Of a stretch of 64,000 nt of DNA, positions 42,299 to 51,074 are shown one piece after another. Source of the stretch: Limnohabitans sp. 2KL-1 (GTDB taxonomy: Bacteria > Pseudomonadota > Gammaproteobacteria > Burkholderiales > Burkholderiaceae_C); NCBI RefSeq assembly GCF_003063435.1, contig NZ_NESL01000008.1, positions 62,001 through 126,000 of the forward strand. Reading direction: 5' to 3'. Every line of letters begins with the position of its first letter. Positions within the stretch are counted from its first letter, which is position 1. A program made the position numbers and the translations under genes. The notes under the pieces were generated by a model. That model ran no database searches and was not told the DNA's origin. It saw only the letters and a list, made by a program, of their open reading frames with translations.

Positions 42299-43264
42299 AT
42301 GGAGAGATTGCAGGGACATAGCGGGGGGCGTTTCGACAAACAGCCTGTCAAGGCCAACCAGACTCGGGCCTGGCGTCGCGTGGGCATGGTGCTTGTGCTG
42401 GGCGTGCTGAGCGCCTGCAGCAGTTTGCCCCCCACGTCCTCGGTCGAGGTCACCTCGCCACCCGGCCCCGAGCGCCGAGAGGTGCGTCTGGGTCTGGCTT
42501 TGGGCGGTGGTGCTGCGCGTGGCTTCGCCCATGTCGGGGTGATCCAGGTGCTGGAAGAGGCCGGATTGCGCCCCACGCATGTGGTGGGCACTTCGGCGGG
42601 CAGTTTGGTGGCCGCGATGTACGCCAGCGGCAAAAGCCCGGCTGAACTGGTGCGTGTGGCCGAGTCCATGCAAGAAGCCGAGATCACCGACTGGATGCTG
42701 CCGATCTTGAACCGGGGGGCCTTGCGGGGTGAGGCGCTGGCCAAGTACGTGAACACCCAGGTGGGGGGCAAAAGCCTGGAGCAGATGAAGATTCCTCTGG
42801 GCATTGTGGCCACCGATTTGGGCAGCGGGCAGGCCATCACGTTCCGGCGTGGCAACACGGGGTCGGCGGTGCGGGCGTCGAGCGCTGTGCCTGCGGTGTT
42901 TCAGCCGGTGCGCCTGGGTGAGCGTGAATATGTCGATGGCGGTCTGGTGGCGCCGGTGCCGGTGCGACAGACGCGCGAGATGGGGGCCAATTTTGTGATC
43001 GCTGTCGATATTTCCAGTGACCCCGCGGGCAACCCTTATGGCGACACGTTCCAGATACTGATGCAAACCTTTGCCATCATGGGTAAAAGCATCAACACGC
43101 TGGCTTTGAAAGAGGCCGATTGGGTGATTCGCCCGGCGTTATCGGGCGTCAAAAGTGCCGACTTTGGTGCCCGTTTGCGTGCGATCGAAGCGGGCCGAGC
43201 GGCCATGCGCGAGGCGCTGCCCGGCCTGAAAGCGCGGTTGGCACAATTTGAATCAGGTCACTGA
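42299..43264 (+). CDS. Patatin-like phospholipase lipoprotein
   Basis: A 321-aa RssA-type patatin. The N-terminus has a membrane segment with a lipobox (LSACSS) near residue 40. The patatin domain shows the oxyanion stretch LALGGGAARGFAHVGV, the nucleophile serine in GTSAGS and the catalytic Asp in YVDGGLVAPVP. It probably hydrolyses phospholipids at the envelope. The N-terminal 20 or so residues before the signal are unusually polar, so a later start (MVLVLGVL) is possible. It shares its upstream region with a Fur box. Confidence 0.9.
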   Translation: MERLQGHSGGRFDKQPVKANQTRAWRRVGMVLVLGVLSACSSLPPTSSVEVTSPPGPERREVRLGLALGGGAARGFAHVGVIQVLEEAGLRPTHVVGTSAGSLVAAMYASGKSPAELVRVAESMQEAEITDWMLPILNRGALRGEALAKYVNTQVGGKSLEQMKIPLGIVATDLGSGQAITFRRGNTGSAVRASSAVPAVFQPVRLGEREYVDGGLVAPVPVRQTREMGANFVIAVDISSDPAGNPYGDTFQILMQTFAIMGKSINTLALKEADWVIRPALSGVKSADFGARLRAIEAGRAAMREALPGLKARLAQFESGH

Positions 43265-43383
43265 GCCTGCCGTTCCGGTGTGAATGCGGGTGTTCAGCTT
43301 GATCACCGGCGCTCGAGCGATGACGATGTGGCCCCCTCGTGGGGTGGCTCGCTTGTTGCGCGTTTGTGGGGTTCACGGCGCAT

Positions 43384-43412
43384 AAAAAAAGGGCTGATCT
43401 GTCGATCAGCCC
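43384..43412 (-). terminator. Intrinsic terminator of the phasin gene
   Basis: GGGCTGATC / GATCAGCCC perfect stem with a 4-base loop. On the minus strand it runs into seven T bases. Confidence 0.85.
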
Positions 43413-43514
43413 TGGAAGGGATCCCTGTTTCCCTGACGAAATTCAAAGAGATCCGAGGAGACAACTTGCAAAAACAAGCGGCAGGTCCTTGCAAAACCTG
43501 CCCACTTTGAAAAA

Positions 43515-44048
43515 TTACTTCTTCTTGGCAGCCTTGGGTGCAGCAGTCTGTGCCACAGCGGCCAAGTTGGTTTCGGCCAAGTCAGTGGCTTGCTTGACGG
43601 CTTTTTGCACGGACTCGAAAGCGGTGTTGGCCGCAGTCATGGCACCCTTCATCATGGCCACAGCTTGCTCGGAGCCGGCAGGGGCGTTTTGAGCGGCGCT
43701 GTCCACCAGATTGGCGAATTGCTTTTGAGCGGCTGCGGCCTGGGCTTCGAAAGCCTTGGTGAATTCGCTGCTGGTGCCAGAAGCGATGTCGTACAGGTGG
43801 CGGCTGTAAGCGGCGGTCTTCTCAGCCAGGGGCTGGAACAAGTTGGCTTGCATGGCCAGCAGTTCCTGGGCGTCTTTCACGCTCAGGGCAGTTTGGGTGT
43901 TGTTGGCGGAGTCGTCCAGGGCGGCCTTGGCCACGCTCAGGTTCAACTCGACCATTTTCTCCACGCCTTCGAAGGCTTTGGCGGTCAGGCCAAACAGGGT
44001 TTCCACGTTGGCTTTGTGCGAGGCGACGATTTGTTCAGCGGTCATCAT
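43515..44048 (-). CDS. Phasin family protein
   Basis: A 177-aa phasin that coats polyhydroxyalkanoate granules. [40 protein letters not shown] and [20 protein letters not shown] are typical. The all-helical body ends in an alanine/lysine tail (APKAAKKK). Strong codon bias and a good terminator suggest abundant expression. PHA synthesis genes are not in this window. Confidence 0.93.
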   Translation of the reverse strand: MMTAEQIVASHKANVETLFGLTAKAFEGVEKMVELNLSVAKAALDDSANNTQTALSVKDAQELLAMQANLFQPLAEKTAAYSRHLYDIASGTSSEFTKAFEAQAAAAQKQFANLVDSAAQNAPAGSEQAVAMMKGAMTAANTAFESVQKAVKQATDLAETNLAAVAQTAAPKAAKKK

Positions 44049-44241
44049 GAGAATCTCCAGATTGGATTTAAGTTCAGGTTTCAGGAAGACTGCGCCGTAA
44101 CTGGCCGGGGCCGTACAACTTTGTTGCAGTGCAGCATGATTTGAATTTTAGGGTTTCCACCGGGTATTGCAAGGGTATGGGCCTGCATCGGGCTCAGTTT
44201 AGAGAGGGTTTTCTAGAATCGGGGCCCTACCAGACCCCAGC

Positions 44242-45171
44242 ATGCACGCCTACTACGCCGACCACTTTGTTTTGCCTTTGCCCGAAGGCCACCGTTTTCC
44301 CATGCGCAAGTACAGCCGCTTGCGCGATCGCCTGACGCAAGAGCTGCCCGACGTGCTCATGCGCGAGGCCCCGGCCGCGAGCGACGGCGAGCTGGCGCTG
44401 GTGCACACGCCAGCCTACATCCAGGGCGTGGCCACGGGCAGCCTGGAGGCGGCTTTGCAGCGCGAGATCGGTTTCCCCTGGAGCCCGGCCATGGCCGAGC
44501 GGGCTCGCCGCTCGGTCGGCGCCACGGTGGCTGCCGCCCGCGATGCCTTTGCCCAGGGCGTGGCGGGCAATTTGGCAGGCGGCACGCACCATGCTTATGC
44601 GCACAAGGGCGGGGGCTTTTGTGTGTTCAACGACATTGCGGTGACGGCCCGCCTGATGCAGGCCGAGGCCTGGCGGCACCACCGGCAAAAACTGAAGGTG
44701 GCGGTGATCGACCTGGATGTGCACCAGGGCAATGGCACGGCGCATATTTTTGCGGGCGACCCGAGTGTGTTCACCCTGTCGCTGCACGGCGAAAAGAACT
44801 TTCCTTTTCGCAAGGAGCCGAGTGACCTGGATGTAGGCCTGCCCGATGGCTGCACCGACGAGCCGTATCTGGCCGCATTGCACCAGGCGCTGCAAACCCT
44901 GCAGGACCGTTTTGACCCCCATCTGGTGATTTACCTGGCCGGGGCCGACCCGCACGAGGGCGACCGGCTCGGGCGGCTCAAATTGACAGCCGACGGCATG
45001 CAGGCCCGGGACCGGGTGGTGATGGACTGGGCCTGGCAGCGCAGGCTGCCGGTGGTGCTCTGCATGGGCGGCGGCTATGGCCACGACATCGAGACCACGG
45101 TGCAGGTGCAAATGCAGACCTGGGACGTGGCTTTGGGCTATTGGCAACGCTGGCACAATCTCGGGCGATGA
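44242..45171 (+). CDS. Histone deacetylase-like amidohydrolase
   Basis: A 309-aa HDAC/acetylpolyamine amidohydrolase-fold enzyme. The zinc and catalytic motifs are visible: GGTHHAYAHKGGGFCVFND (His pair), VIDLDVHQGNGTAHIF (Asp, His) and GADPHEGDRLGRL (Asp). Bacterial members remove acetyl groups from polyamines or other small amides; the substrate here is unknown. It is the first gene of a coupled run: its stop overlaps the thioesterase start by four bases. Confidence 0.93.
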   Translation: MHAYYADHFVLPLPEGHRFPMRKYSRLRDRLTQELPDVLMREAPAASDGELALVHTPAYIQGVATGSLEAALQREIGFPWSPAMAERARRSVGATVAAARDAFAQGVAGNLAGGTHHAYAHKGGGFCVFNDIAVTARLMQAEAWRHHRQKLKVAVIDLDVHQGNGTAHIFAGDPSVFTLSLHGEKNFPFRKEPSDLDVGLPDGCTDEPYLAALHQALQTLQDRFDPHLVIYLAGADPHEGDRLGRLKLTADGMQARDRVVMDWAWQRRLPVVLCMGGGYGHDIETTVQVQMQTWDVALGYWQRWHNLGR

Positions 45172-45641
45172 ACACCCCTGCCACCCCCGCCACATCTTCC
45201 ACTGTTGCCCCCGCCAAACCCCAACCGGACGCCCGCAGCAGCTACAAAGCATTTCGCGCCATCAGCACGCGCTGGATGGACAACGACGTCTACGGCCATG
45301 TGAACAACGTGGTCTATTACAGCTGGTTCGACACCGCCGTGAACGCCACCCTGATCGAGCAGGGCGTGCTGAACATTCACACCGGCACCACCATTGGCTT
45401 GGTGGTGGAAACCCAGTGTTTCTACTTCGCGCCGCTGGCGTTCCCTCAAACCATCGACGCGGGCATCCGCGTGGCCAAGCTGGGCACGTCCAGCGTGCGC
45501 TACGAGGTGGGCCTGTTCGCGCAAGGCGAAGACCTCACCGCCGCCCGGGGCCATTTTGTGCATGTGTACGTGGACCGCGAGACCCATCGCCCTGTGCCCC
45601 TTCCTGCCGCACTCAAAACTTTTCTGGAGACATTGACATGA
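45168..45641 (+). CDS. 4HBT-family acyl-CoA thioesterase
   Basis: A 157-aa hot-dog thioesterase. RWMDNDVYGHVNNVVYYSWF contains the catalytic Asp of the 4-hydroxybenzoyl-CoA thioesterase/YbgC group. After a polar N-terminal 30 residues the domain fills the protein. The ATG at 45168 overlaps the HDAC stop (ATGA) and its own stop overlaps the nitroreductase start (45638-45641). The acyl substrate is unknown. Confidence 0.9.
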   Translation: MNTPATPATSSTVAPAKPQPDARSSYKAFRAISTRWMDNDVYGHVNNVVYYSWFDTAVNATLIEQGVLNIHTGTTIGLVVETQCFYFAPLAFPQTIDAGIRVAKLGTSSVRYEVGLFAQGEDLTAARGHFVHVYVDRETHRPVPLPAALKTFLETLT

Positions 45642-46375
45642 GCATTTTGGACATCGGACCGCAGGTCAGCACCCGCGTGAACGACCCGGCCAGCGTGGAC
45701 GCGGCCATTTTGAGCCGTTTTTCGGCCCGCGCCTACCTGCCCCAAGCGGTGGACCGCAGCGTGTTGCAAGAGGTGCTGAGCGTTGCGGCGCGCTCGCCCA
45801 GCGGCACCAACACCCAGCCCTGGAAGGTCTATGTGCTGCAAGGCGCCAAACGCGACGAGCTGGTGGCCAAGACCTGCGCCGCGCACGACGCCATCAGCGC
45901 GAATCCGGCGCTGGCCTCTGACTACGCCGAGTCTTACGACTACTACCCCGAAAAATGGGTCAGCCCCTACATCGACCGCCGCCGCGAGTGCGGTTTTGGC
46001 CTGTACGGCGTGCTGGGCATCGGCAAGGGCGACAAAGCTTTGATGCACGCCCAGCACCAAAAGAACTTCCGCTTTTTCGACGCGCCCGTGGGCCTGATCT
46101 TCACCATCGACAAAGTCATGGGCCGGGGCAGTTTGCTGGACTACGGCATGTTCTTGCAAAGCATCATGGTCGCCGCCCGCTCGCGGGGCCTGCACACCTG
46201 CCCGCAAGCGGCGTGGAACGGCTTTTCCAAAATCATCTTGCCCCATGTGGGCGCGGGCGAGAACGAGATGGTGGTCTGCGGCATGGCGCTCGGTTATGCC
46301 GATGAGTCTGCGTTGGTGAACACCTTCCAGACCACCCGTGTGGCTGGCCAGGACTTCACCCATTGGGTCGAATGA
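45638..46375 (+). CDS. Nitroreductase family flavoprotein
   Basis: A 245-aa FMN-dependent nitroreductase. RFSARAYLPQAVDRSVLQEV, VAARSPSGTNTQPWKVYVLQG and the C-terminal ENEMVVCGMALGYAD are the family signatures. A middle segment (YYPEKWVSPYIDRRRECGFG) is typical of the long-chain subgroup. It probably reduces quinones, enones or nitro compounds; the natural substrate is unknown. The start overlaps the thioesterase stop; 29 bp separate it from the permease gene. Confidence 0.92.
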   Translation: MSILDIGPQVSTRVNDPASVDAAILSRFSARAYLPQAVDRSVLQEVLSVAARSPSGTNTQPWKVYVLQGAKRDELVAKTCAAHDAISANPALASDYAESYDYYPEKWVSPYIDRRRECGFGLYGVLGIGKGDKALMHAQHQKNFRFFDAPVGLIFTIDKVMGRGSLLDYGMFLQSIMVAARSRGLHTCPQAAWNGFSKIILPHVGAGENEMVVCGMALGYADESALVNTFQTTRVAGQDFTHWVE

Positions 46376-46404
46376 CCTGCTTCTTTTAAAGACAAAGGCC
46401 TGAA

Positions 46405-48276
46405 TTGGGATTCGAAGCTCTCGCGCTGCAACTGCTCAATGGCCTGAGCCACGCCACCACCTTGTTCCTGATGGCCTCCGGGTTGACGCTGATTTTTGGC
46501 GTGACCCGGATCGTCAACTTTGCGCACGGCAGCTTCTTCATGCTGGGCGCTTTGTGGTCGGCGCATGCGGTGACGAACGGGTGGCCCGCGATGGCCGAGA
46601 CGGCTTGGGGCTATGGCGCGGTCATGTTGATGGGCGCGTGTGTGGCCGCCTTGCTCGGGGCTGTGACCGAGGTGCTGTTGCTCAAACGCATGCGCCACGC
46701 GCCGCAGCTCTACCAACTGGTGGCCACCTTTGGCCTGACGCTGGCGCTGCACGACGCGATGCGCTGGTTCTTTGGCCCTGAAGAGGTGTTCGCGCCGCGC
46801 TTTCCGGGCCTCAAGGGCGCGATTGAACTGGGCGAGTCGTATTTCCCGACCTGGCAACTGTTCACCCTGGCGCTGGGCCCTTTGGTCTGGCTGGGCTTGC
46901 ACCTTTTGCTCACGCGCACGCTGTGGGGGCAGCGCGTGAAAGCGGCCACCCAAGACCGCGAGATGCTCGCCGCGCTGGGCGTGAACCCCGCGCCGCTCAT
47001 GTTGGGCGTGGTGATGCTGGGCTGCGGTCTGGCGGGGCTGGCCGGGGCGCTGCAGCTGCCGCGCGAGCCCGCGCATTTGCAAATGGATGTGAACGTGGTG
47101 GTCGAGACTTTTGTGGTGGTGGTCACTGGGGGCTTGGGCAGCATTGGCGGGGCTTTTGTGGCGGCGGTGCTGATTGGCGTGATCCATGCGCTGGGCTTGA
47201 GCTTTTTCCCGCAGGCAACTTTGGTGCTGGTGTTTTTGACCATGGCCGTGGTGCTGGTTTGGCGGCCTCAGGGCTTGGCCGGGTCTGCGGCCCATGCTGA
47301 GCAGCGCGAGAGCGTGCCGGTGTTTGCGCTGTGGCCTGTGGCGGGCTGGGGCCGGGCGCTGTTGGTGGCGGCCTTTGTCGGCTTGACCGCGCTGGCCTGG
47401 GGGCAGGGCGACTACGGCCGCAGCCTGGCCGAAGACGTGATGGTGATGATGCTGTTTGGCCTGAGCCTGCAGTGGATGATGGCTTTGGGCGGCCTGGTCA
47501 GCTTTGGCCATGCGGCGTTTTTTGCGCTGGGTGCTTATGGCGCAGCGCTGGCGCACCTGCATTGGGGGGCGAGCTTGCCTGCGGCTTTGGCGGCAGGCAT
47601 GGCGCTGGCGCTGGCCGTGGCCTTGGCTTTTGGTGCCTTGGTGGTGCGCAGCAGCGGGGTGTATTTGGCCATGCTGTCGCTGGCGCTGGCGCAAATGATC
47701 TGGGCGGGTGCCACGCAGTGGGTGGGGCTGACGGGGGGTGACAACGGCCTGATCGGCTTGCGTTTGATCGCGCCCGAGTCGCGGGCCTTGTGGGATGCGC
47801 TGCTGTGTGCCTTCATGCTGCTGGCCTTGGCGGGCATGGCCCGTGTGGCCCGCTCCAGCCGAGGCGCGGCTTTGCAGGCTGTGCGCGATGCGCCGCTGCG
47901 CGCAGCGGCCAGCGGTTTGCCGGTGCAGGCCTTGCGCTACCAGGTGTTTGTGGGCAGCGCCACTTTGGCCGGGCTGGCCGGGGGCTTGTGGGCGGCGTTT
48001 AAAGGGGCGGTGTTTCCGTCGGTGGCCTCGGTCGCCATGTCGGTGGATGCTTTGCTGGTGATTTTGCTGGGTGGTGTGCACCAGCTGTGGGGCTCGGCCG
48101 TGGGCAGTGCGCTGCTGGTTTGGGGTGGGGCCGAGTTGGGGCAGGGTCTGGACTATTGGCGCGGTGTTTTGGGCCTGGTGATCATGGCCGTGATGGTGTT
48201 GGCCCCGAGTGGCGTGCTGGGCGGTGTGCAAATGTTGTTGGCCCGGTTGCGGCCCATCAAGGGGCGAAGTGCATGA
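46405..48276 (+). CDS. Fused LivH-LivM branched-chain amino acid-type ABC permease
   Basis: A 623-aa protein joining two permeases. Residues 1-300 are LivH-like (LQLLNGLSHATTLFLMASGL, IVNFAHGSFFMLGA, GGLGSIGGAFVAAVLIG). Residues 320-610 are LivM-like (SLQWMMALGGLVSFGHAAFF, RLIAPESRALW, LAGLAGGLWAAFKGAVFP). The start appears to be TTG at 46405, since no ATG fits before the first helix and AAAGG lies just upstream. LivG and LivF follow, with a 4-base overlap to LivG. No LivK binding protein is nearby, so the substrate is open. Confidence 0.93.
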   Translation: MGFEALALQLLNGLSHATTLFLMASGLTLIFGVTRIVNFAHGSFFMLGALWSAHAVTNGWPAMAETAWGYGAVMLMGACVAALLGAVTEVLLLKRMRHAPQLYQLVATFGLTLALHDAMRWFFGPEEVFAPRFPGLKGAIELGESYFPTWQLFTLALGPLVWLGLHLLLTRTLWGQRVKAATQDREMLAALGVNPAPLMLGVVMLGCGLAGLAGALQLPREPAHLQMDVNVVVETFVVVVTGGLGSIGGAFVAAVLIGVIHALGLSFFPQATLVLVFLTMAVVLVWRPQGLAGSAAHAEQRESVPVFALWPVAGWGRALLVAAFVGLTALAWGQGDYGRSLAEDVMVMMLFGLSLQWMMALGGLVSFGHAAFFALGAYGAALAHLHWGASLPAALAAGMALALAVALAFGALVVRSSGVYLAMLSLALAQMIWAGATQWVGLTGGDNGLIGLRLIAPESRALWDALLCAFMLLALAGMARVARSSRGAALQAVRDAPLRAAASGLPVQALRYQVFVGSATLAGLAGGLWAAFKGAVFPSVASVAMSVDALLVILLGGVHQLWGSAVGSALLVWGGAELGQGLDYWRGVLGLVIMAVMVLAPSGVLGGVQMLLARLRPIKGRSA

Positions 48277-49115
48277 GCCCGATGAACACAACCGTCTTGC
48301 AAGTGCGTGGTCTGACCCAGCATTTTGGCGGCGTGCGGGCGCTGGACGGTGTGGATTTTGACGTGTCAGCAGGCCAGTGCGTGGCCCTGATCGGCCCCAA
48401 CGGCGCAGGCAAGTCCACCTGCTTTGCCTGCCTGGCGGGCCAGCAGGTGCCTACGGCGGGCGAGGTGCTGTGGCAAGGCCAGTCGCTGATGGGCAAACCG
48501 CCCGCCGAGCGTCAGCGTTTGGGCGTGGCCCGCACCTTTCAGGTGGCGCAAACCTTCGAGGCGCTCACCGTGCTGCAGAACATCCAGCTGGTGCTGCGCA
48601 GCGCCCAGCCGCTGGCCTGGTGGGACCGGCTGGACCGCCGCCAGCCCGAGCGCGCCTTGCATCTGGCCGCGCAAGCAGGCTTGCAGTCTCAGGCCCATGC
48701 GACCGTGGCCGACTTGCCCTACGGCGCGAAAAAGCGGCTGGAGCTGGCCATGGCGCTGGCGGGCTTGCCCGAAGCCATGCCCGGTCAGGATGCCCATTGC
48801 GCGCCGTCTTTGCTGTTGCTCGATGAACCTGCCGCCGGGCTGGCTTTGGCCGAGCGGGCCGACATGATGGCCTTGGTGCGGCAGGTGGCTGCGCAAGGCG
48901 TGACGGTGCTCTACACCGAGCACAACATGGACGCTGTGTTTGGCGTGGCCGACCGCGTGCTGGTGCTGATGCAAGGCCGTTTGGTGGCCGATGGCCTGCC
49001 CGACGTGGTGGCCCAAGACCCGCAGGTGCTGCAGCACTATTTGGGCGTGAACTTCACCACGGCAGCCAGCCAGGCCAATGCCTTGACTCCGTTAAACGGG
49101 GGCGGCCATGTTTGA
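48273..49115 (+). CDS. LivG-type ABC ATPase
   Basis: A 280-aa ATP-binding subunit. Walker A is GPNGAGKSTC, the Q-loop region is VARTFQVAQTFEALTVLQNI, and Walker B is LLLLDEPAAGLALAERADM, followed by the H-loop YTEHNMDAVFGVADRV. The ABC signature is unusual: where LSGGQ is expected it reads LPYGAKKRLELAMAL, which is normal for LivG. It pairs with the downstream LivF for the fused permease and overlaps it by 8 bp. Confidence 0.93.
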   Translation: MSPMNTTVLQVRGLTQHFGGVRALDGVDFDVSAGQCVALIGPNGAGKSTCFACLAGQQVPTAGEVLWQGQSLMGKPPAERQRLGVARTFQVAQTFEALTVLQNIQLVLRSAQPLAWWDRLDRRQPERALHLAAQAGLQSQAHATVADLPYGAKKRLELAMALAGLPEAMPGQDAHCAPSLLLLDEPAAGLALAERADMMALVRQVAAQGVTVLYTEHNMDAVFGVADRVLVLMQGRLVADGLPDVVAQDPQVLQHYLGVNFTTAASQANALTPLNGGGHV

Positions 49116-49764
49116 CACCCGGTTGGAGGTGACGCACCTGAACGCCTGGTACGGCCAGGCACAGGCCCTGTTTGACGTGTCGCTGTCGGTGGGGGCGGGC
49201 GAGTTGCTCGTGTTGCAGGGGCTCAATGGCGCGGGCAAATCGAGCTTGCTGCAAGCCCTGATCGGCATCGGCCCCCGGGTGGCTGGCCACATCGTTTGGG
49301 ACGGGCAGCGCATCGACAGCTGGGCTGCGCACCGCCGGGCGCAAGCAGGTCTTGGCTTTGTGGCCGAAGACCGTCGCTTGTTCACCGGCCTGTCTGTGCG
49401 CGAGAACTTGTGGATCGCCGCGCGGGGGCCGTCCAAAGTCGCCATGGCCCGGCAATTCGACCGCGTGCTGGCGCTGTTCCCGGTGCTGGGCCGGCTGATG
49501 GACCGACCCGCCAGCCAGATGAGCGGCGGCGAACAGCAAATGCTGGCCATTGCCCGTACCCTGATGAGCAGCCCGCGCATGCTCTTGCTGGACGAACCCT
49601 GCGAGGGCATCGCCCCGGTGCTGGTGCAGGCTTTGCGCGAGGTGCTGCTGCAATTGCGCGGCGAGGGCCTGAGCTTGCTGGTGGCCGAGCAAAACGACAT
49701 CCTGGCCGCGCATGCCGACCGGGTGCTGGTGCTCACCAGTGGACGTCTGGCGCCTGCAGCTTGA
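49108..49764 (+). CDS. LivF-type ABC ATPase
   Basis: A 218-aa second ATP-binding subunit. Walker A is [12 protein letters not shown], the signature is [15 protein letters not shown] and Walker B is [16 protein letters not shown], with [15 protein letters not shown] as the LivF-type Q-loop. At 218 aa it is slightly shorter than usual (about 235). It is the last gene of the HDAC-to-LivF run. Confidence 0.93.
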   Translation: MFDTRLEVTHLNAWYGQAQALFDVSLSVGAGELLVLQGLNGAGKSSLLQALIGIGPRVAGHIVWDGQRIDSWAAHRRAQAGLGFVAEDRRLFTGLSVRENLWIAARGPSKVAMARQFDRVLALFPVLGRLMDRPASQMSGGEQQMLAIARTLMSSPRMLLLDEPCEGIAPVLVQALREVLLQLRGEGLSLLVAEQNDILAAHADRVLVLTSGRLAPAA

Positions 49765-49831
49765 GCCGGGGTGGGCATCCCTTACACTGCCTGACAACAA
49801 GGAGCGGCCCAGCCGCCAGAGGCAACACACC

Positions 49832-51016
49832 ATGATCATCACCAGCTTGCTCGACACCGACCTGTACAAATTCACCATGATGCAGGTCGTGCTGCACCAG
49901 TTTCCGGGCGCGCAGGTCGAATACAAGTTCAAGTGCCGCAACCCGGGCGTGCCACTGGCCCCGTTTGCCAACGAAATCCGCCAGGAAATCCGTTCCCTTT
50001 GCAGTTTGAACTTCAAGGAGTCCGAGCTGCAATACCTGCGCTCGCTGCGGTTCATCAAGAGTGACTTTGTCGACTTTTTGGGGCTGTTCAAGCTGAACGA
50101 AAAATACATCCAAGTCACGGCGCTGCCCAGTGGCGAGATTGACATCACGATCCAGGGCCCCTGGCTGCACACCATCCCGTTCGAGATCCCGGTGCTGGCC
50201 ATCGTCAACGAGGTGTACTTCCGCAACACCCAGAAAGTGCCGGATCTGATGGAAGGACGCCGCCGTCTGGACACCAAGATCGCGCAGTTGCAAGCTCCGG
50301 GGCTGGAGACGCTCAAGATCGCCGATTACGGCACACGCCGGCGTTTTTCCCGGGCCTGGCACGAAGAGGTTTTGCGCGTGCTGTCGGCCCGTCTGGGCAC
50401 GGGGCCTGACGGGCAGTTTGCCGGCACCAGCAACGTGTATTACGCGTACCTGTTGGGGCTCACCCCGCTGGGCACCATGGCCCATGAATACCTGCAGGCT
50501 GCGCAAGCGCTGGGACCACGTTTGCGTGACAGCCAGGTGTTTGCCTTCGAATCCTGGGCACGCGAATACCGTGGCGACCTGGGCATTGCGCTGAGCGATG
50601 TGTATGGTTTCAACGCTTTTCTGCGCGACTTCGACCTGTATTTTTGCAAACTCTTTGACGGCGCTCGCCACGACAGTGGTGACCCGTTCAGCTGGGGTGA
50701 GCGCATGATCGCGCACTACCAGCAAAACCGGGTGGACCCCAAATCGAAGACGCTGATTTTCAGCGACAGCTTGACGATTCCCCGCACCATCGAGCTTTAT
50801 CAGCAATTTCGCGAGCGCTGTCAGCTGGCCTTTGGTGTGGGCACCAACCTGACCAACGATTTGGGCTGCGAGCCGCTGCAGATCGTCATCAAGATGACGC
50901 GTTGTAACGGGCAGCCTGTGGCCAAACTGTCGGACACGCCCGGCAAGGGCATGTGCGACGACGAGAAGTACCTGGCTTATTTAAGGCAAGTCTTCGAAAT
51001 TACGCCGACGGCCTGA
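49832..51016 (+). CDS. pncB: Nicotinate phosphoribosyltransferase
   Basis: Makes nicotinate mononucleotide in NAD salvage. The 394-aa protein carries the family start [20 protein letters not shown] and the phosphorylatable histidine in [10 protein letters not shown]. The phosphoribosyl region includes [16 protein letters not shown] and [15 protein letters not shown], and the end is [17 protein letters not shown]. The ATG at 49832 is chosen by homology; the frame upstream overlaps livF. Confidence 0.96.
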   Translation: MIITSLLDTDLYKFTMMQVVLHQFPGAQVEYKFKCRNPGVPLAPFANEIRQEIRSLCSLNFKESELQYLRSLRFIKSDFVDFLGLFKLNEKYIQVTALPSGEIDITIQGPWLHTIPFEIPVLAIVNEVYFRNTQKVPDLMEGRRRLDTKIAQLQAPGLETLKIADYGTRRRFSRAWHEEVLRVLSARLGTGPDGQFAGTSNVYYAYLLGLTPLGTMAHEYLQAAQALGPRLRDSQVFAFESWAREYRGDLGIALSDVYGFNAFLRDFDLYFCKLFDGARHDSGDPFSWGERMIAHYQQNRVDPKSKTLIFSDSLTIPRTIELYQQFRERCQLAFGVGTNLTNDLGCEPLQIVIKMTRCNGQPVAKLSDTPGKGMCDDEKYLAYLRQVFEITPTA

Positions 51017-51074
51017 TCGCGGTCGCCGCGGTCGTTACCATACCTATCAACAAAAAATCAAAGAGGGCTAAGAG

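Noticed and set aside
44129..44335. 68-aa frame at the HDAC promoter
   Set aside because: It overlaps the HDAC start in another frame and has no support.
46294..48291. 665-aa open frame antisense to the LivH-LivM gene
   Set aside because: Low-complexity Gln/His/Arg-rich translation opposite a clear permease gene.
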